From Planctomycetota bacterium (GTDB taxonomy: Bacteria > Planctomycetota > UBA1135 > GCA-002748355), in the NCBI GenBank assembly GCA_002685965.1, contig NYZE01000040.1, positions 1 to 38,907 on the forward strand: a stretch of 38,907 bases of DNA, in the 5' to 3' direction. Shown here piece by piece: positions 8,764 to 17,362 of this stretch. The position numbers and the translations under genes are program-made. The notes beneath the pieces are model-generated. The model was not told the DNA's origin. It did not search any database and saw nothing but the letters and a program-made list of their open reading frames with translations. Positions within the stretch are counted from its first letter, which is position 1; the number at the start of each line of letters is the position of its first letter.

Positions 8764-9762
8764 TCAGCGGCGCCGCCGTCTCTGCCGCCCACTGTTATCC
8801 GTGACCGGTGTCGCGGTCCTCCACCGGATGCCCTTTTGACGAGCCCGGCGAATGTGGCGTTGCGAGTCCTTCGCCCCCCCCGCGTCAGACTCCGCCGCTT
8901 CCCTCAGCGCCGCTCTGAGCGTCTTGGCGTCTGCCCTCACGGGGACGTGCACGAGTTGCTTGCCCTGGACGCCGTAAGCACCTGGCACAACAACGAGGAT
9001 GCCGGGTTCCCCTGAAGCGCCATCGACCTTCGCCAGGTCGCTCACGTCCTTGGTCATGGCGAAGAGAAAACGGCCGATGATCTCCTTGCTCCATGCAAGC
9101 TCGACGAGCTTCGCTTCGAGAGCGGCCCGTGTCTCGAGGTCAGGCGCGTAGACGATCGCGAGGCGCTGCGAGTCACAGGCTGCGACGTTCATTGCCAGGC
9201 GCACGCTCTTGAGATACGGCAGGCCGAGGTCCACCGGCCTTGTCTTGCCTGGCTTGTAGTCCACGGCGATCTCATTCATCTCGAGCGCCATGTCTTCTGC
9301 CACGCCAAAGGCCCAGCCTGGGGCACGGCCGGCGTTGACGAGCTTCTTCTTGCCGTCAGGAGCGAGGATGCAGAACACGGTGTTCTGCAGCACCCCCCGC
9401 ATCGTGAACACGCTCTGCAGGAAGTCGACCTCGCCGGCATCTTCGTAGCTCGCGAGACGAACGCAGATGAACTTGCGGGAAGCGGCAACAACCTCGGGGT
9501 CGGACAGGTAACTCCTGTCCATTCTCTGCTTACCCGGTCACCAGACCCCAGGCACCTTGTTGCAGTGCGGTGCGGCCGAAACCACCAAGATAGGACGGTT
9601 TGTGCGCTTGGCTGCGGCCTTCGCGCGGTCCCAGGTCCCGAACCAAGCGACGCGCTGCTCCACGCGCCGCCAATCCACGGTAACACCGGGGCCTCTCCCC
9701 TGGGCGAGCAGCGAAGCCGAGATCAACAAGACGGCAAGCAGGTAGATCAGGCGCGTGTACAT
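8764..9762 (-). CDS. Thioredoxin-like selenoprotein candidate (in-frame TGA = Sec75)
   Basis: The ORF track lists two ORFs (9538-9807 and 8764-9522), but they share one frame separated by TGA at 9538-9540 and five sense codons. Read through, the product has 332 residues: a signal peptide or N-terminal anchor (MYTRLIYLLAVLLISASLLA), a strand RPILVVSAAPHC, then VWUPGKQRMDRSYLSDPEV. The spacing of U75 to Met81 matches the first Cys of WCxxC in thioredoxin-7/DUF255-like proteins, where CxxC is followed by xxM(E/D) and a DPEV segment; the second Cys would be Lys78. A hairpin with SECIS-like geometry follows the TGA. Homology continues smoothly across the TGA, which argues against two genes. A genuine nonsense mutation or sequencing error is the main alternative. 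The start is ATG 9762 because the signal peptide begins there, although the nearby GGGAG is too close; GTG 9807 is an alternative. It follows pgk by 66 nt. The tail is rich in Arg. Confidence 0.7.
9502..9520 (-). promoter_or_regulatory. Candidate bacterial SECIS hairpin
   Basis: On the minus strand GGACAGG-AGTTA-CCTGTCC forms a perfect 7-bp stem with a 5-nt apical loop. The loop begins 24 nt after the in-frame TGA and has G at its second position. Bacterial SECIS elements are described as lying within the coding region just after UGA, with the apical loop roughly 16-37 nt downstream and a G in the first two loop positions, so both criteria are met. SelB binding is inferred. Confidence 0.6.
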
Positions 9763-9828
9763 CTCCCTTGTCTGCCCAGCATTGTCGCCAGCGAAGCTTA
9801 CGCTCACCTTGCGGCAGCGCGATCCGCC

Positions 9829-10998
9829 CTAGCCGAGCGCAGCGATGCCAGGCAGCGCCTTGCCTTCCAGGAGTTCGAGGCTCGCTCCCCCCCCGGTCGA
9901 GACGTGGTCGATCTCGTCGGCGAGCCGGAGCTTTTCGATAGCTGCCACCGAGTCGCCACCACCGACGACACTGAAGCCATCGCTCTTGGCGACCGCCTCC
10001 GCGACGCGTTCGGTGCCCCGGCAGAACTGGTCGAACTCAAACACGCCCATCGGACCGTTCCAGACAAGAGTCTTGGCGTCGGCCAAGAGCTCGGCGTAGC
10101 GCTTGCGCGAGTCGGGACCGATGTCGAGACCCATCAAGTTGTCGGGAATGTCGGGGCCGAGGATCTCGTAGGCGCTGTCGTGCTCGAATTTCACCGCGGC
10201 GAGGTGGTCGCTAGGCAATGCCAAGTCCTTGCCCTGCTCGGCGGCCGCGGAGAGCACCGACTTGGCCTCCTCGAGCAGGTGGTCCTCGACGAGGCTCGTG
10301 CCAACCCCGACCCCCTGCGCCTTGAGAAAGGTGTAAGCCATGGCTCCGCCGATCAGCAGGCGGTCGACTTGCGGCAGCAGGTTACGAATGACCGGCAACT
10401 TGTCGGACACCTTGGCGCCGCCGAGAATCGCGACGAAGGGCCGTTCAGGGTTCTGTAGAACCCTGCCGAAGGCTTCGACCTCTTTCCAGACCAGGAACCC
10501 CGCGCCACTCGGCAGGTGCTGCGGCACGACCACGACCGATGCGTGCGCCCGGTGGCAGGTGCCGAAGGCGTCGTTGACATAGACATCGCCGAGCGCCGCC
10601 AACGCCTTGCCGAAGGCAGCGTCGCCGGCCGTCTCGCCAGGATCAAAGCGCAGGTTCTCGAGGACGAGCACCTCGTCTTCTTGTAGCCCGAGCGCCAGGT
10701 CTTGGGCGAGCGCGCCCGTGCATTCGGGCGAGGCGCGCACGCTCCAGCCACTGAGTTCCTGCAGGCGTTCAGCGACCCGCAGGAGTCGCATCGAGTCCAC
10801 GACCCTGCCCTTGGGCCGGCCGAAGTGGGACATGAGGATCGGTCGGCCGCCGTGCTCGAGGACGCACTTGATGGTCGGCAGCGCCGCCTCGATCCGCGCG
10901 TCCGACGTTACACGCCCGGCGTCATCGACGGGGACGTTGAAGTCGACGCGAATCAGTACGCGCTTGCCGCCGACCTCTAGCTCGCCGAGTCGCTTCAT
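9829..10998 (-). CDS. pgk: Phosphoglycerate kinase
   Basis: A 389-residue enzyme of usual bacterial length that transfers phosphate from 1,3-bisphosphoglycerate to ADP in glycolysis and runs in reverse in gluconeogenesis. Visible signatures are RVDFNVPVD near the N-terminus, SHFGRPKG (substrate site), the hinge stretch ILGGAKVSDK, GGAMAYTFLKA, and the nucleotide-binding STGGGASLELLEGK near the C-terminus. ATG 10998 shares one base with the gap stop (TGATG); a GTG at 11001 would give a 4-nt overlap instead. Gene order gap-pgk and the overlap indicate translational coupling in one operon. The selenoprotein gene lies 66 nt downstream and may be co-transcribed. Confidence 0.97.
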   Translation of the reverse strand: MKRLGELEVGGKRVLIRVDFNVPVDDAGRVTSDARIEAALPTIKCVLEHGGRPILMSHFGRPKGRVVDSMRLLRVAERLQELSGWSVRASPECTGALAQDLALGLQEDEVLVLENLRFDPGETAGDAAFGKALAALGDVYVNDAFGTCHRAHASVVVVPQHLPSGAGFLVWKEVEAFGRVLQNPERPFVAILGGAKVSDKLPVIRNLLPQVDRLLIGGAMAYTFLKAQGVGVGTSLVEDHLLEEAKSVLSAAAEQGKDLALPSDHLAAVKFEHDSAYEILGPDIPDNLMGLDIGPDSRKRYAELLADAKTLVWNGPMGVFEFDQFCRGTERVAEAVAKSDGFSVVGGGDSVAAIEKLRLADEIDHVSTGGGASLELLEGKALPGIAALG

Positions 10999-11999
10999 CA
11001 CATCGCATGCGCTTTGGCAATCAGGTCAGCGACTCGGCAGGAGTAACCCCACTCGTTGTCGTACCAGCTGACCACCTTGACGCAGTTGCCGCCGATGACC
11101 ATCGTCGCCTGTGCGTCGAGGATCGAGCTGTGTGGGTCATGGATCACGTCCGAGCTGACGATCGGATCCTCGGTGTAAGCAAGGACACCCTTCATCGGCC
11201 CTTCAGCGGCAGCCTTCATCGCCGCGTTGATCTCTTCCTTGGTGGTGTCGCGCGACAGCGTCACGACCAAGTCGACCACCGAGCCGTCGCCGACCGGAAC
11301 GCGCATCGCCATGCCGTCGAGCTTGCCATTGAGATCTGGCAAGACCTTGCCGACCGCGCGAGCTGCGCCAGTCGACGTCGGGATGATGTTGAGCGCGGCG
11401 GCGCGCGCACGCCGCATGTCCGAGTGGATCTGGTCAGCCGTGTTTTGGTCGTTCGTGTAGGCGTGCACCGTCGTCATGAGGCCCTTCTCGATGCCGAAGT
11501 TCTCGTGCAACACCTTGGCGACCGGCGCCAAGCAGTTGGTCGTGCACGAGGCGTTGCTGATCACCCTGTCGGTGCTGCGCAGGGCCTCGTCATTGACGCC
11601 GAGCACGATCATGTTGTCGATTTCGCCCTTCGGCGGCACGGTCAGCAGCACCTTCGGGGCGCCGGCGTCGACGTGCTTCATGCAGGCCTCCTGCGTCACG
11701 AAGAAGCCTGTGCTCTCGACGACGAAGTCGACGCCGATATCGCTCCACGGCAGGTGCGCCGGGTCACGCTCGGACAGGACACGGACGCTGCGACCGGCGA
11801 TCGTCAGTTCCCCCTCGCCAGCGACAACCGTGCCAGGGAAGCGCCCGTGGACCGAGTCATACTTGAACAGGTGGGCGAGCGAACTGGCCGGTGCGAGGTC
11901 ATTGATCGCGACGACCTCGAAGTCTGCCCGTTCTTCCATGACGCGAAAAACCATGCGGCCGATCCGGCCAAAGCCGTTGATTCCGACCTTGATAGCCAT
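10998..11999 (-). CDS. gap: Glyceraldehyde-3-phosphate dehydrogenase, type I
   Basis: A 333-residue tetrameric glycolytic enzyme that oxidises glyceraldehyde 3-phosphate to 1,3-bisphosphoglycerate with NAD+. The Rossmann start KVGINGFGRIGR is at residue 4, the catalytic cysteine lies in SNASCTTNCLAP, and the nearby HAYTNDQ and STGAARAVGKV segments match the family. The acidic residue of VAINDLA at the end of the second strand favours NAD over NADP. The ORF track begins 49 codons upstream, but ATG 11999 precedes the Rossmann strand exactly and has AGGAG 7 nt upstream. It is first in the gap-pgk pair and diverges from tilS across 126 bp, which should contain promoters for both, though I saw no strong sigma-70 match there. 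Confidence 0.97.
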   Translation of the reverse strand: MAIKVGINGFGRIGRMVFRVMEERADFEVVAINDLAPASSLAHLFKYDSVHGRFPGTVVAGEGELTIAGRSVRVLSERDPAHLPWSDIGVDFVVESTGFFVTQEACMKHVDAGAPKVLLTVPPKGEIDNMIVLGVNDEALRSTDRVISNASCTTNCLAPVAKVLHENFGIEKGLMTTVHAYTNDQNTADQIHSDMRRARAAALNIIPTSTGAARAVGKVLPDLNGKLDGMAMRVPVGDGSVVDLVVTLSRDTTKEEINAAMKAAAEGPMKGVLAYTEDPIVSSDVIHDPHSSILDAQATMVIGGNCVKVVSWYDNEWGYSCRVADLIAKAHAM

Positions 12000-12125
12000 C
12001 GATAGTCTCCTGAGCTCGGGGCTTGAAGGGCTGGTGCCGTGATGAAGGCAGTGAACGAGGATGGGAATTTGAAGGCGGAGGAGGATAGCGATCGGCAGCG
12101 GCCTTCTCCACGCTGCACCGGGATC

Positions 12126-13136
12126 ATGGAGCGTCTTGCTACCCACCTAGCCCGGCAGCTGGCGCGGCACGCCGACGCCATCGGCCTCGGCGCGACCCGC
12201 CCTTGGTTGGTCGGCTTTTCGCACGGACCTGACTCGACGGTTCTGCTCACGCTCCTGGCTCGCCAGGCACGCACAAAGCCGCTTCCACCAATCGTAGCGG
12301 TGCACGTGGACCATGGCCTGCGGCAGGAATCCGCCAGCGAGGCGCGAACTGCAGAGCGCTTCTGCAGAAGCTTGCACATCCCCTGCAGGGTGGTGCGGGT
12401 CGTTTGCAACGGCGAGACCACCGCGAGGCGTGAACGATACGCGGCGTTCTCGACCATCGCCGCGGAGATGGGCGCCCGCGCCGTCCTGCTCGGACACCAC
12501 AAAGACGACCAGGTCGAGACGGTTCTCATGCGCATCATCCGGGGCACCGGCCCCCTCGGTCTCGCCGGCATCCCCGCGCTGCGCGCTCTGGGCGAGGCGA
12601 GGGTATTCCGACCCCTGCTGCAGGTGCCGCGGCGCGCCATCGAGGCGGCTCGGCGGGCATTGGCGGTGCCGGCCATCGAAGATCCGACCAACAGCGATCC
12701 GAGCCAGACTCTGCGCAACCGCGTGCGCCACGAGCTGCTGCCGCGCCTACGCGAGCAGGACCCCGACGACGAGCGAGTCCTGGCTCTTGCCCGTGCAGCC
12801 CGCCGGCTGCGCGCCGCGGTCGACGGCGAGCTCGCGGGCATCGACTATGCCCGCGAGCCAGGCGTGGTAAGGCTGCCACTGAGCGCCCTCGCCACCCTGA
12901 GCCCCTGGGCCGGTGAGACCCTCCTGGCGCGCGCGCTCCAGGACCTCGATCGCGCCGTACCACCCAGCCGACACCTCGCTCGACTGCTTGCCCTGCGCGA
13001 TGCACGGGTTCAGGCTCGCGTCGAGGCGCGCCACTCTTGGTTCGCCGTGCGCGAGCGTGACGCCGTGACACTACGATCTCAGACACCGCCGCGCGGACTC
13101 GCCGAAGGCCTAGCCGACGAAGACGCACACGCATGA
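12126..13136 (+). CDS. tilS: tRNA(Ile)-lysidine synthase
   Basis: A 336-residue ATP-pyrophosphatase that attaches lysine to C34 of the CAU-anticodon isoleucine tRNA so that it reads AUA. The PP-loop is FSHGPDSTVLL instead of the usual SGGxDS. Other family blocks are clear: AVHVDHGLRQES, LLGHHKDDQVETVLMR, RGTGPLGLAGIP, and IEDPTNSDPSQTLRNRVRHE. The protein ends soon after the middle domain, so it is a short form without an obvious C-terminal TilS_C domain. I start at ATG 12126; the ORF track start (GTG 12039) adds 29 residues of no clear homology, and neither site has a convincing ribosome-binding sequence, so the N-terminus is uncertain. The stop overlaps yggS by 4 nt (ATGA). Confidence 0.9.
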   Translation: MERLATHLARQLARHADAIGLGATRPWLVGFSHGPDSTVLLTLLARQARTKPLPPIVAVHVDHGLRQESASEARTAERFCRSLHIPCRVVRVVCNGETTARRERYAAFSTIAAEMGARAVLLGHHKDDQVETVLMRIIRGTGPLGLAGIPALRALGEARVFRPLLQVPRRAIEAARRALAVPAIEDPTNSDPSQTLRNRVRHELLPRLREQDPDDERVLALARAARRLRAAVDGELAGIDYAREPGVVRLPLSALATLSPWAGETLLARALQDLDRAVPPSRHLARLLALRDARVQARVEARHSWFAVRERDAVTLRSQTPPRGLAEGLADEDAHA

Positions 13137-13897
13137 ACCCCCTCGTCGAACGACTGCTCGCCAATCTCCTCGAGCTGCGCGAGGACATAGACCGAGTGGC
13201 CGCGGCCACCGGCCGCAGCCACTCCGACATCGACCTCCTTCCGGTGAGCAAGTATGCAACTGCACTCGAGACGCAGGCACTCGCCGAGGCGATGGTCGCT
13301 GCAGGCCTCGAGGTGCGCCTGGCCGAGAGCCGTGTGCAGGCGTTGGTGCAAAAGGCCAGCGAGCTGGCCGGCACCGGGCCGGAAATCCTTTGGGACCTGA
13401 TCGGCACCCTGCAATCGAACAAAGCGGGCAAGGCGCTGCGGGTCGTCGACCGGATCCACAGTTTCGACCGGGAATCGATCCTGATCCAACTCAACAGCCT
13501 GGCTCAGGCCCAGGAGGCTCAGCCCGGCACTACGGCTCGCACGGTTGCCGGGCTCCTGCAGGTCAACATCTCGGCCGAGGGGGCCAAGCACGGGTTTGAC
13601 CCCGACGACCTGCCGGCCGTGCTCGAGATGGTGGCGGGCCTTCCTGGCATTCGGCTGCTCGGTTTCATGGGAATGGCGGCGCGCAACACCGACCACGACA
13701 GCGCTAGAACCGCCTTTGCCGCCCTTCGCCAGCTGCGCGATCGCCTCGCGCCCGAGCTACCACATCTGTCGATGGGCATGAGTCGCGACTACCGCGGCGC
13801 TATCCTGGAGGGTTCCACGATCCTTCGGATCGGTTCGCTCCTATTTCGATCGCCGCCGCGATCCCGCCCCGGAGAGGACACCGCCGCCGAGGCCTGA
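13133..13897 (+). CDS. yggS: YggS-family pyridoxal phosphate homeostasis protein
   Basis: A 254-residue single-domain TIM barrel of the alanine racemase N-terminal fold that binds PLP and buffers its supply without known catalysis. Lys40 in LLPVSKYAT is the expected PLP lysine. WDLIGTLQSNKAGK, LLQVNISAEGAKHGF, GFMGMAA and LSMGMSRDYRGAILEGST are family blocks. The usual GENxxQE segment reads AESRVQAL and the His of WHxIGxLQ is Asp, modest departures from the family. ATG 13133 overlaps the tilS stop by 4 nt, implying coupled translation. The C-terminus carries a short basic/acidic extension after the last strand. Confidence 0.92.
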   Translation: MNPLVERLLANLLELREDIDRVAAATGRSHSDIDLLPVSKYATALETQALAEAMVAAGLEVRLAESRVQALVQKASELAGTGPEILWDLIGTLQSNKAGKALRVVDRIHSFDRESILIQLNSLAQAQEAQPGTTARTVAGLLQVNISAEGAKHGFDPDDLPAVLEMVAGLPGIRLLGFMGMAARNTDHDSARTAFAALRQLRDRLAPELPHLSMGMSRDYRGAILEGSTILRIGSLLFRSPPRSRPGEDTAAEA

Positions 13898-13904
13898 CCT
13901 GCGC

Positions 13905-16490
13905 ATGGCACGAATCATCTTTCACGACGGAACCGAGCACGAACTCGATCCCACTGAGCCGACGACGGTCGGCGCATCCCAGGACGCGACCATCCACTGC
14001 GCGGGCGCTTCCGACGTGCACTGCGTCATCCGTTCGCTCAAGGACGGCGGCTACGGCATCAAGGACCTCGGCTCCACTTCAGGAACCCTGGTCAATCACA
14101 AGCCGGTGCAGACCGCCCGGCTTTACAGCGGCGACAGCATCGAGATCGGCGGAATCGGCCTGACCTTCGAGGACGCCTCGATGCCGCGACCGGTGGCGCA
14201 GCAGGAAGAGCAGGCAAAGGCTCCCGAGGCCGTCACGCCAGTCAAGCAGACCATGGGCGGCTACGAGATCCTCTCGGTGATCGGCCACGGTGGCATGGGC
14301 ACGGTCTACAAGGCCATGCAGCTGTCGTTGCACCGTGAGGTCGCGATCAAGGTGCTCAAGGACGACCTGTGCAAGGATCCCAGCTTCGTCAAGCGCTTCG
14401 TGTCGGAGGCCCGCGCGGCAGGTCGCTTCAACCACCCCAACGTGGTCCAGGTGTTCGACGTCGACGAGCACAACGGCAAACCCTTTTACTCGATGGAGCT
14501 GCTGCCCGGCGAAAGTCTCGAAGGCGTCATCAAGAGACAGGGCCAACTCGAGTTTGACGCTGCGGTGTCGGCGATCGACGACGCGGCGCGCGGGCTCGCT
14601 TACGCGGACGAGCTCGGCATCGTGCACCGCGACATCAAGCCGGACAACCTGATGCCGACGGCGCAGGGGTCCATCAAGATATGTGACCTCGGTCTCGCCG
14701 CTGCCCCCAACAAGGTCGAGGGAAAGGGACGCATCCTCGGCACGCCGCACTTCATCAGTCCCGAGCAAGTCCGCGGCGAGGCAGTCGACCACCGCAGCGA
14801 CCTCTACTCGCTCGGCTGCACCTTCTATCGCTTGCTCGCCGGCAAGAACCCGTATCCGCGCCGGACCGTGCGCGAGATCCTCAAGGCCCACCTCGAAGCC
14901 CCGGTACCTAGGCTCAAGGACGCCCGGCCCGACACACCGGACGAAGTCGACGCCGCGGTCGCCATGCTCATGGCAAAAGACCCGGCCGCGCGCTACCAGC
15001 ACGCCGCTGCGCTGGTGGCCGACCTGGAAGCGTGGCTCCAGAAGCGTCGCCGCAGCAAGCTGCCACTCATTCTCGGGAGCGCCGTGCTGCTAGTAGCAGT
15101 CTTCGGCGTCTTCCAACTGACGCGCGGGAACGGTGCGAAGGTCATCAAGGTCGTCGAGACCGACCCCAACGCCGCAAAGATTCGGGGCGAGAACAAGGAA
15201 CTCGAAGCAAAGCTCGCCAGGACCAAGATCATGGTCACGGTGCCGATCGAGCGTGCAACCGCCCTCGAGAAGATGGCCAAGCTGCACCCTGACACAGCCG
15301 CGGCGAGGGGCGCTCTCAAGGAAGCCGCGGCGTTGCGCACGAGCGAGGCCGACCGCCTGGCCAAGCTCGCCAAGCGACAGGCGCGCGAGCAACAGCTCGC
15401 GCGGGCCATCGAGAGCGAGGCGGGGCCTCTGCTCGCGGCCGGCGACCCGCTCCTGGCCTGGAAGCGCGGTCTCGCACTCGCTGGCACCGGCCAGCGTGCG
15501 GCGATCGTTGAAAAGGCTGTCGCGAGCCTCGGCGGCAAGGTGCTCGAGGCGATTCGCAAGCGCAGCGAGGCCGCGTTCGCTACGTTCGAGAAGACTGCCA
15601 CCACGACGGGGTCGAAGCTCGACGACGTGCTGCAGGCCTTCCGCGCCGCCGTGGCGCTACCGGAGGGAAGAGCCCGACCCGAAGGCACGACCGAGGTCGT
15701 TTCCGCCTTCCAGGTGCGGGCGGCCCGGCTCGTCGAAGACGAGGGTGCCCGACGGATCGCGGAGACCCAGAAGAGGCATGGCGAGTTCGTGGCGGCACGC
15801 CGCGCCCTGCTGCTCGGCAAGGGGGGTGTGCTCGAGCTGGCGCGCCGTGGCGACCTAACCGCGGCAATGTCCAAGATCGATGCACTGAGCACGCCGTCAG
15901 ACCTGACCAAGGAGTGGGTGCCGATCGTGGCCCTGCGGGACTTGCTCGGACTCGCCGCAACGGCACGCAATGCCCTCGCCAAGGACATTGCCGACGGGCG
16001 TACACCGGTCGTGACGCGTCTGGGCGAGGACTCGCGGGCAACGAAACTCGCCAAGGGCCAGATCACGCTGACCAGTGGCAGCGGCAGCGATGAGGTCCTG
16101 CCGCTATGGACCTCGCCGGAGATCCTCGCGTCGCTGTTCGGCAAGCGGGAGCAGGAGAAGGCGGTCCCCGCCTCGCGCCTGGCTGCGCTCGTCGTCGCAG
16201 GTCTCGCCAATGGCTTACCTGTGGCCGAGCAAATGATGCAGCACACCAACGGCGGAGCAGCGACGGGTGCAGCGTTTCCGCACGGGATCGCCAGAGCTTT
16301 CGCGGCCGCCAGGGCCGGCCACAACACACACCCGAGGCCGGTCGTGCTGGAGGGCAAGGCCCTCGTCGTGCTGAGCCGCATGCTGCAGGCGTTGCAGAAC
16401 AACGCCCACGACCTCTGTGATCACTGGGCAGAGACTCTCGAACGAGATCACGCGTCCACTGTCACGGGCGTCGCACTCGGCCTACGCTAG
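13905..16490 (+). CDS. FHA-domain serine/threonine protein kinase, membrane-anchored
   Basis: An 861-residue Hanks-type kinase. Residues 20-90 form an FHA phosphothreonine-binding domain, including DLGSTSGTLVN. Residues 120-378 form the kinase: glycine loop GHGGMGTVY, lysine 149 in VAIKV, catalytic HRDIKPDN around 241, DLG in place of DFG at 261-263, and a GTPHFISPEQ activation segment. A basic stop KRRRSK precedes one membrane span (about 386-405). The remaining 450 residues are Ala/Lys/Glu-rich, probably coiled coil, and would lie outside the cytoplasmic membrane; no PASTA or sensor domain is recognised. The FHA domain may bind the kinase's own phosphothreonines or a substrate. It starts 7 nt after yggS and is probably co-transcribed with tilS-yggS. 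Confidence 0.92.
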   Translation: MARIIFHDGTEHELDPTEPTTVGASQDATIHCAGASDVHCVIRSLKDGGYGIKDLGSTSGTLVNHKPVQTARLYSGDSIEIGGIGLTFEDASMPRPVAQQEEQAKAPEAVTPVKQTMGGYEILSVIGHGGMGTVYKAMQLSLHREVAIKVLKDDLCKDPSFVKRFVSEARAAGRFNHPNVVQVFDVDEHNGKPFYSMELLPGESLEGVIKRQGQLEFDAAVSAIDDAARGLAYADELGIVHRDIKPDNLMPTAQGSIKICDLGLAAAPNKVEGKGRILGTPHFISPEQVRGEAVDHRSDLYSLGCTFYRLLAGKNPYPRRTVREILKAHLEAPVPRLKDARPDTPDEVDAAVAMLMAKDPAARYQHAAALVADLEAWLQKRRRSKLPLILGSAVLLVAVFGVFQLTRGNGAKVIKVVETDPNAAKIRGENKELEAKLARTKIMVTVPIERATALEKMAKLHPDTAAARGALKEAAALRTSEADRLAKLAKRQAREQQLARAIESEAGPLLAAGDPLLAWKRGLALAGTGQRAAIVEKAVASLGGKVLEAIRKRSEAAFATFEKTATTTGSKLDDVLQAFRAAVALPEGRARPEGTTEVVSAFQVRAARLVEDEGARRIAETQKRHGEFVAARRALLLGKGGVLELARRGDLTAAMSKIDALSTPSDLTKEWVPIVALRDLLGLAATARNALAKDIADGRTPVVTRLGEDSRATKLAKGQITLTSGSGSDEVLPLWTSPEILASLFGKREQEKAVPASRLAALVVAGLANGLPVAEQMMQHTNGGAATGAAFPHGIARAFAAARAGHNTHPRPVVLEGKALVVLSRMLQALQNNAHDLCDHWAETLERDHASTVTGVALGLR

Positions 16491-16519
16491 GGCGCTAGTA
16501 GACCAGGAAGAGGACGGCC

Positions 16520-17362
16520 TTGTTCCCACGACCGAACCAGATGGAAGAGTTGCGCGCGAAGTCGCAAACCGCCGCGGAAGACCTCGTCCAGCGAAGCGGG
16601 CGCCGCCCGCGGGTGGCGATGTTCCTCGGCACAGGGCACGTGGAGTTCGCCGGGCGCCTCGAGAACAAGCAGACGTTCGCCGTCGAAGACCTTCTCGATT
16701 TTCCGAGCGGCGTCGAGAGCCAGAGCCTGCTCATCGGGACCTACGAGGGAATGGACGTCATCGTCGCCGATGCACCGCTGGCGCCGTACTTGGGTGTGAG
16801 CGGTATGGAACTGGCCTTCCCTGTGCGGGTGTTCCGGCGCATGGGCGCGGAAGTGCTGGTGCTGACCGCGGCCGCAGCCTCGCTACGGCCGGGCGCGACA
16901 CCCGGCGACCTCGGCTTCGTCACTGACCACCTCAACTTCACGAACATCAACCCGCTCATTGGCAGCAACGACGAACTGCTCGGGCCGCGTTTCCCCGACA
17001 TGAACGCGCCATATGACGCAGACCTCAAACAACTGGCACGATCGGTGGCCGAAGACGTCGGTTTCCCGTGTCACGACGGCGTCTTCTGCGCGATCCAGGG
17101 CCCGAGCCTGCCGACCCGCGCAGAATATCGCTATCTCCGCTCCGCCGGCGCAGACTTCGTCGGCATGTCAACCGTGCCCGAAGTCATCGCGGCCGTTCAC
17201 GCAGGCTTCCGCTCGGTCGCCATCCTCGGCATCACGCAGCGTGTTGATCCGATGCGCCCGGAACCGACCGACCTCGAGAACATGGTCGACGCCGCCGACC
17301 TCGCCGCGCCGCGCGTCAGCACGGTGCTGGCCGGGGTGCTCGAGAAACTCGCACAGCAGTGA
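16520..17362 (+). CDS. Purine nucleoside phosphorylase family protein with altered active site
   Basis: A 280-residue PNP/UDP-phosphorylase fold closest to the trimeric inosine/guanosine phosphorylases, with FPVRVF (100-105), DHLNF, NDELLGPRFPDM, and GADFVGMSTVPEVIAA. Compared with human PNP from memory, the phosphate and catalytic residues are mostly gone: GRFHMYEG becomes APLAPYLG (R84 to P86, H86 to A88), TNAAGG becomes TAAAAS (N115 to A117), E201 becomes P198 and N243 becomes Q240. The fold appears intact, so this is either a non-phosphorolytic relative, an enzyme with different chemistry, or a binding protein. TTG 16520 is preferred since GAGG lies 6 nt upstream; ATG 16541 is the alternative and has no such site. 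It overlaps purN by GTGA. Confidence 0.82.
   Translation: MFPRPNQMEELRAKSQTAAEDLVQRSGRRPRVAMFLGTGHVEFAGRLENKQTFAVEDLLDFPSGVESQSLLIGTYEGMDVIVADAPLAPYLGVSGMELAFPVRVFRRMGAEVLVLTAAAASLRPGATPGDLGFVTDHLNFTNINPLIGSNDELLGPRFPDMNAPYDADLKQLARSVAEDVGFPCHDGVFCAIQGPSLPTRAEYRYLRSAGADFVGMSTVPEVIAAVHAGFRSVAILGITQRVDPMRPEPTDLENMVDAADLAAPRVSTVLAGVLEKLAQQ

Noticed and set aside
9523-9537. Two separate genes or a frameshift at the split thioredoxin-like ORFs
   Set aside because: The frame is the same on both sides and only a single TGA intervenes, so no frameshift is needed; the downstream ATG would begin in mid-domain.
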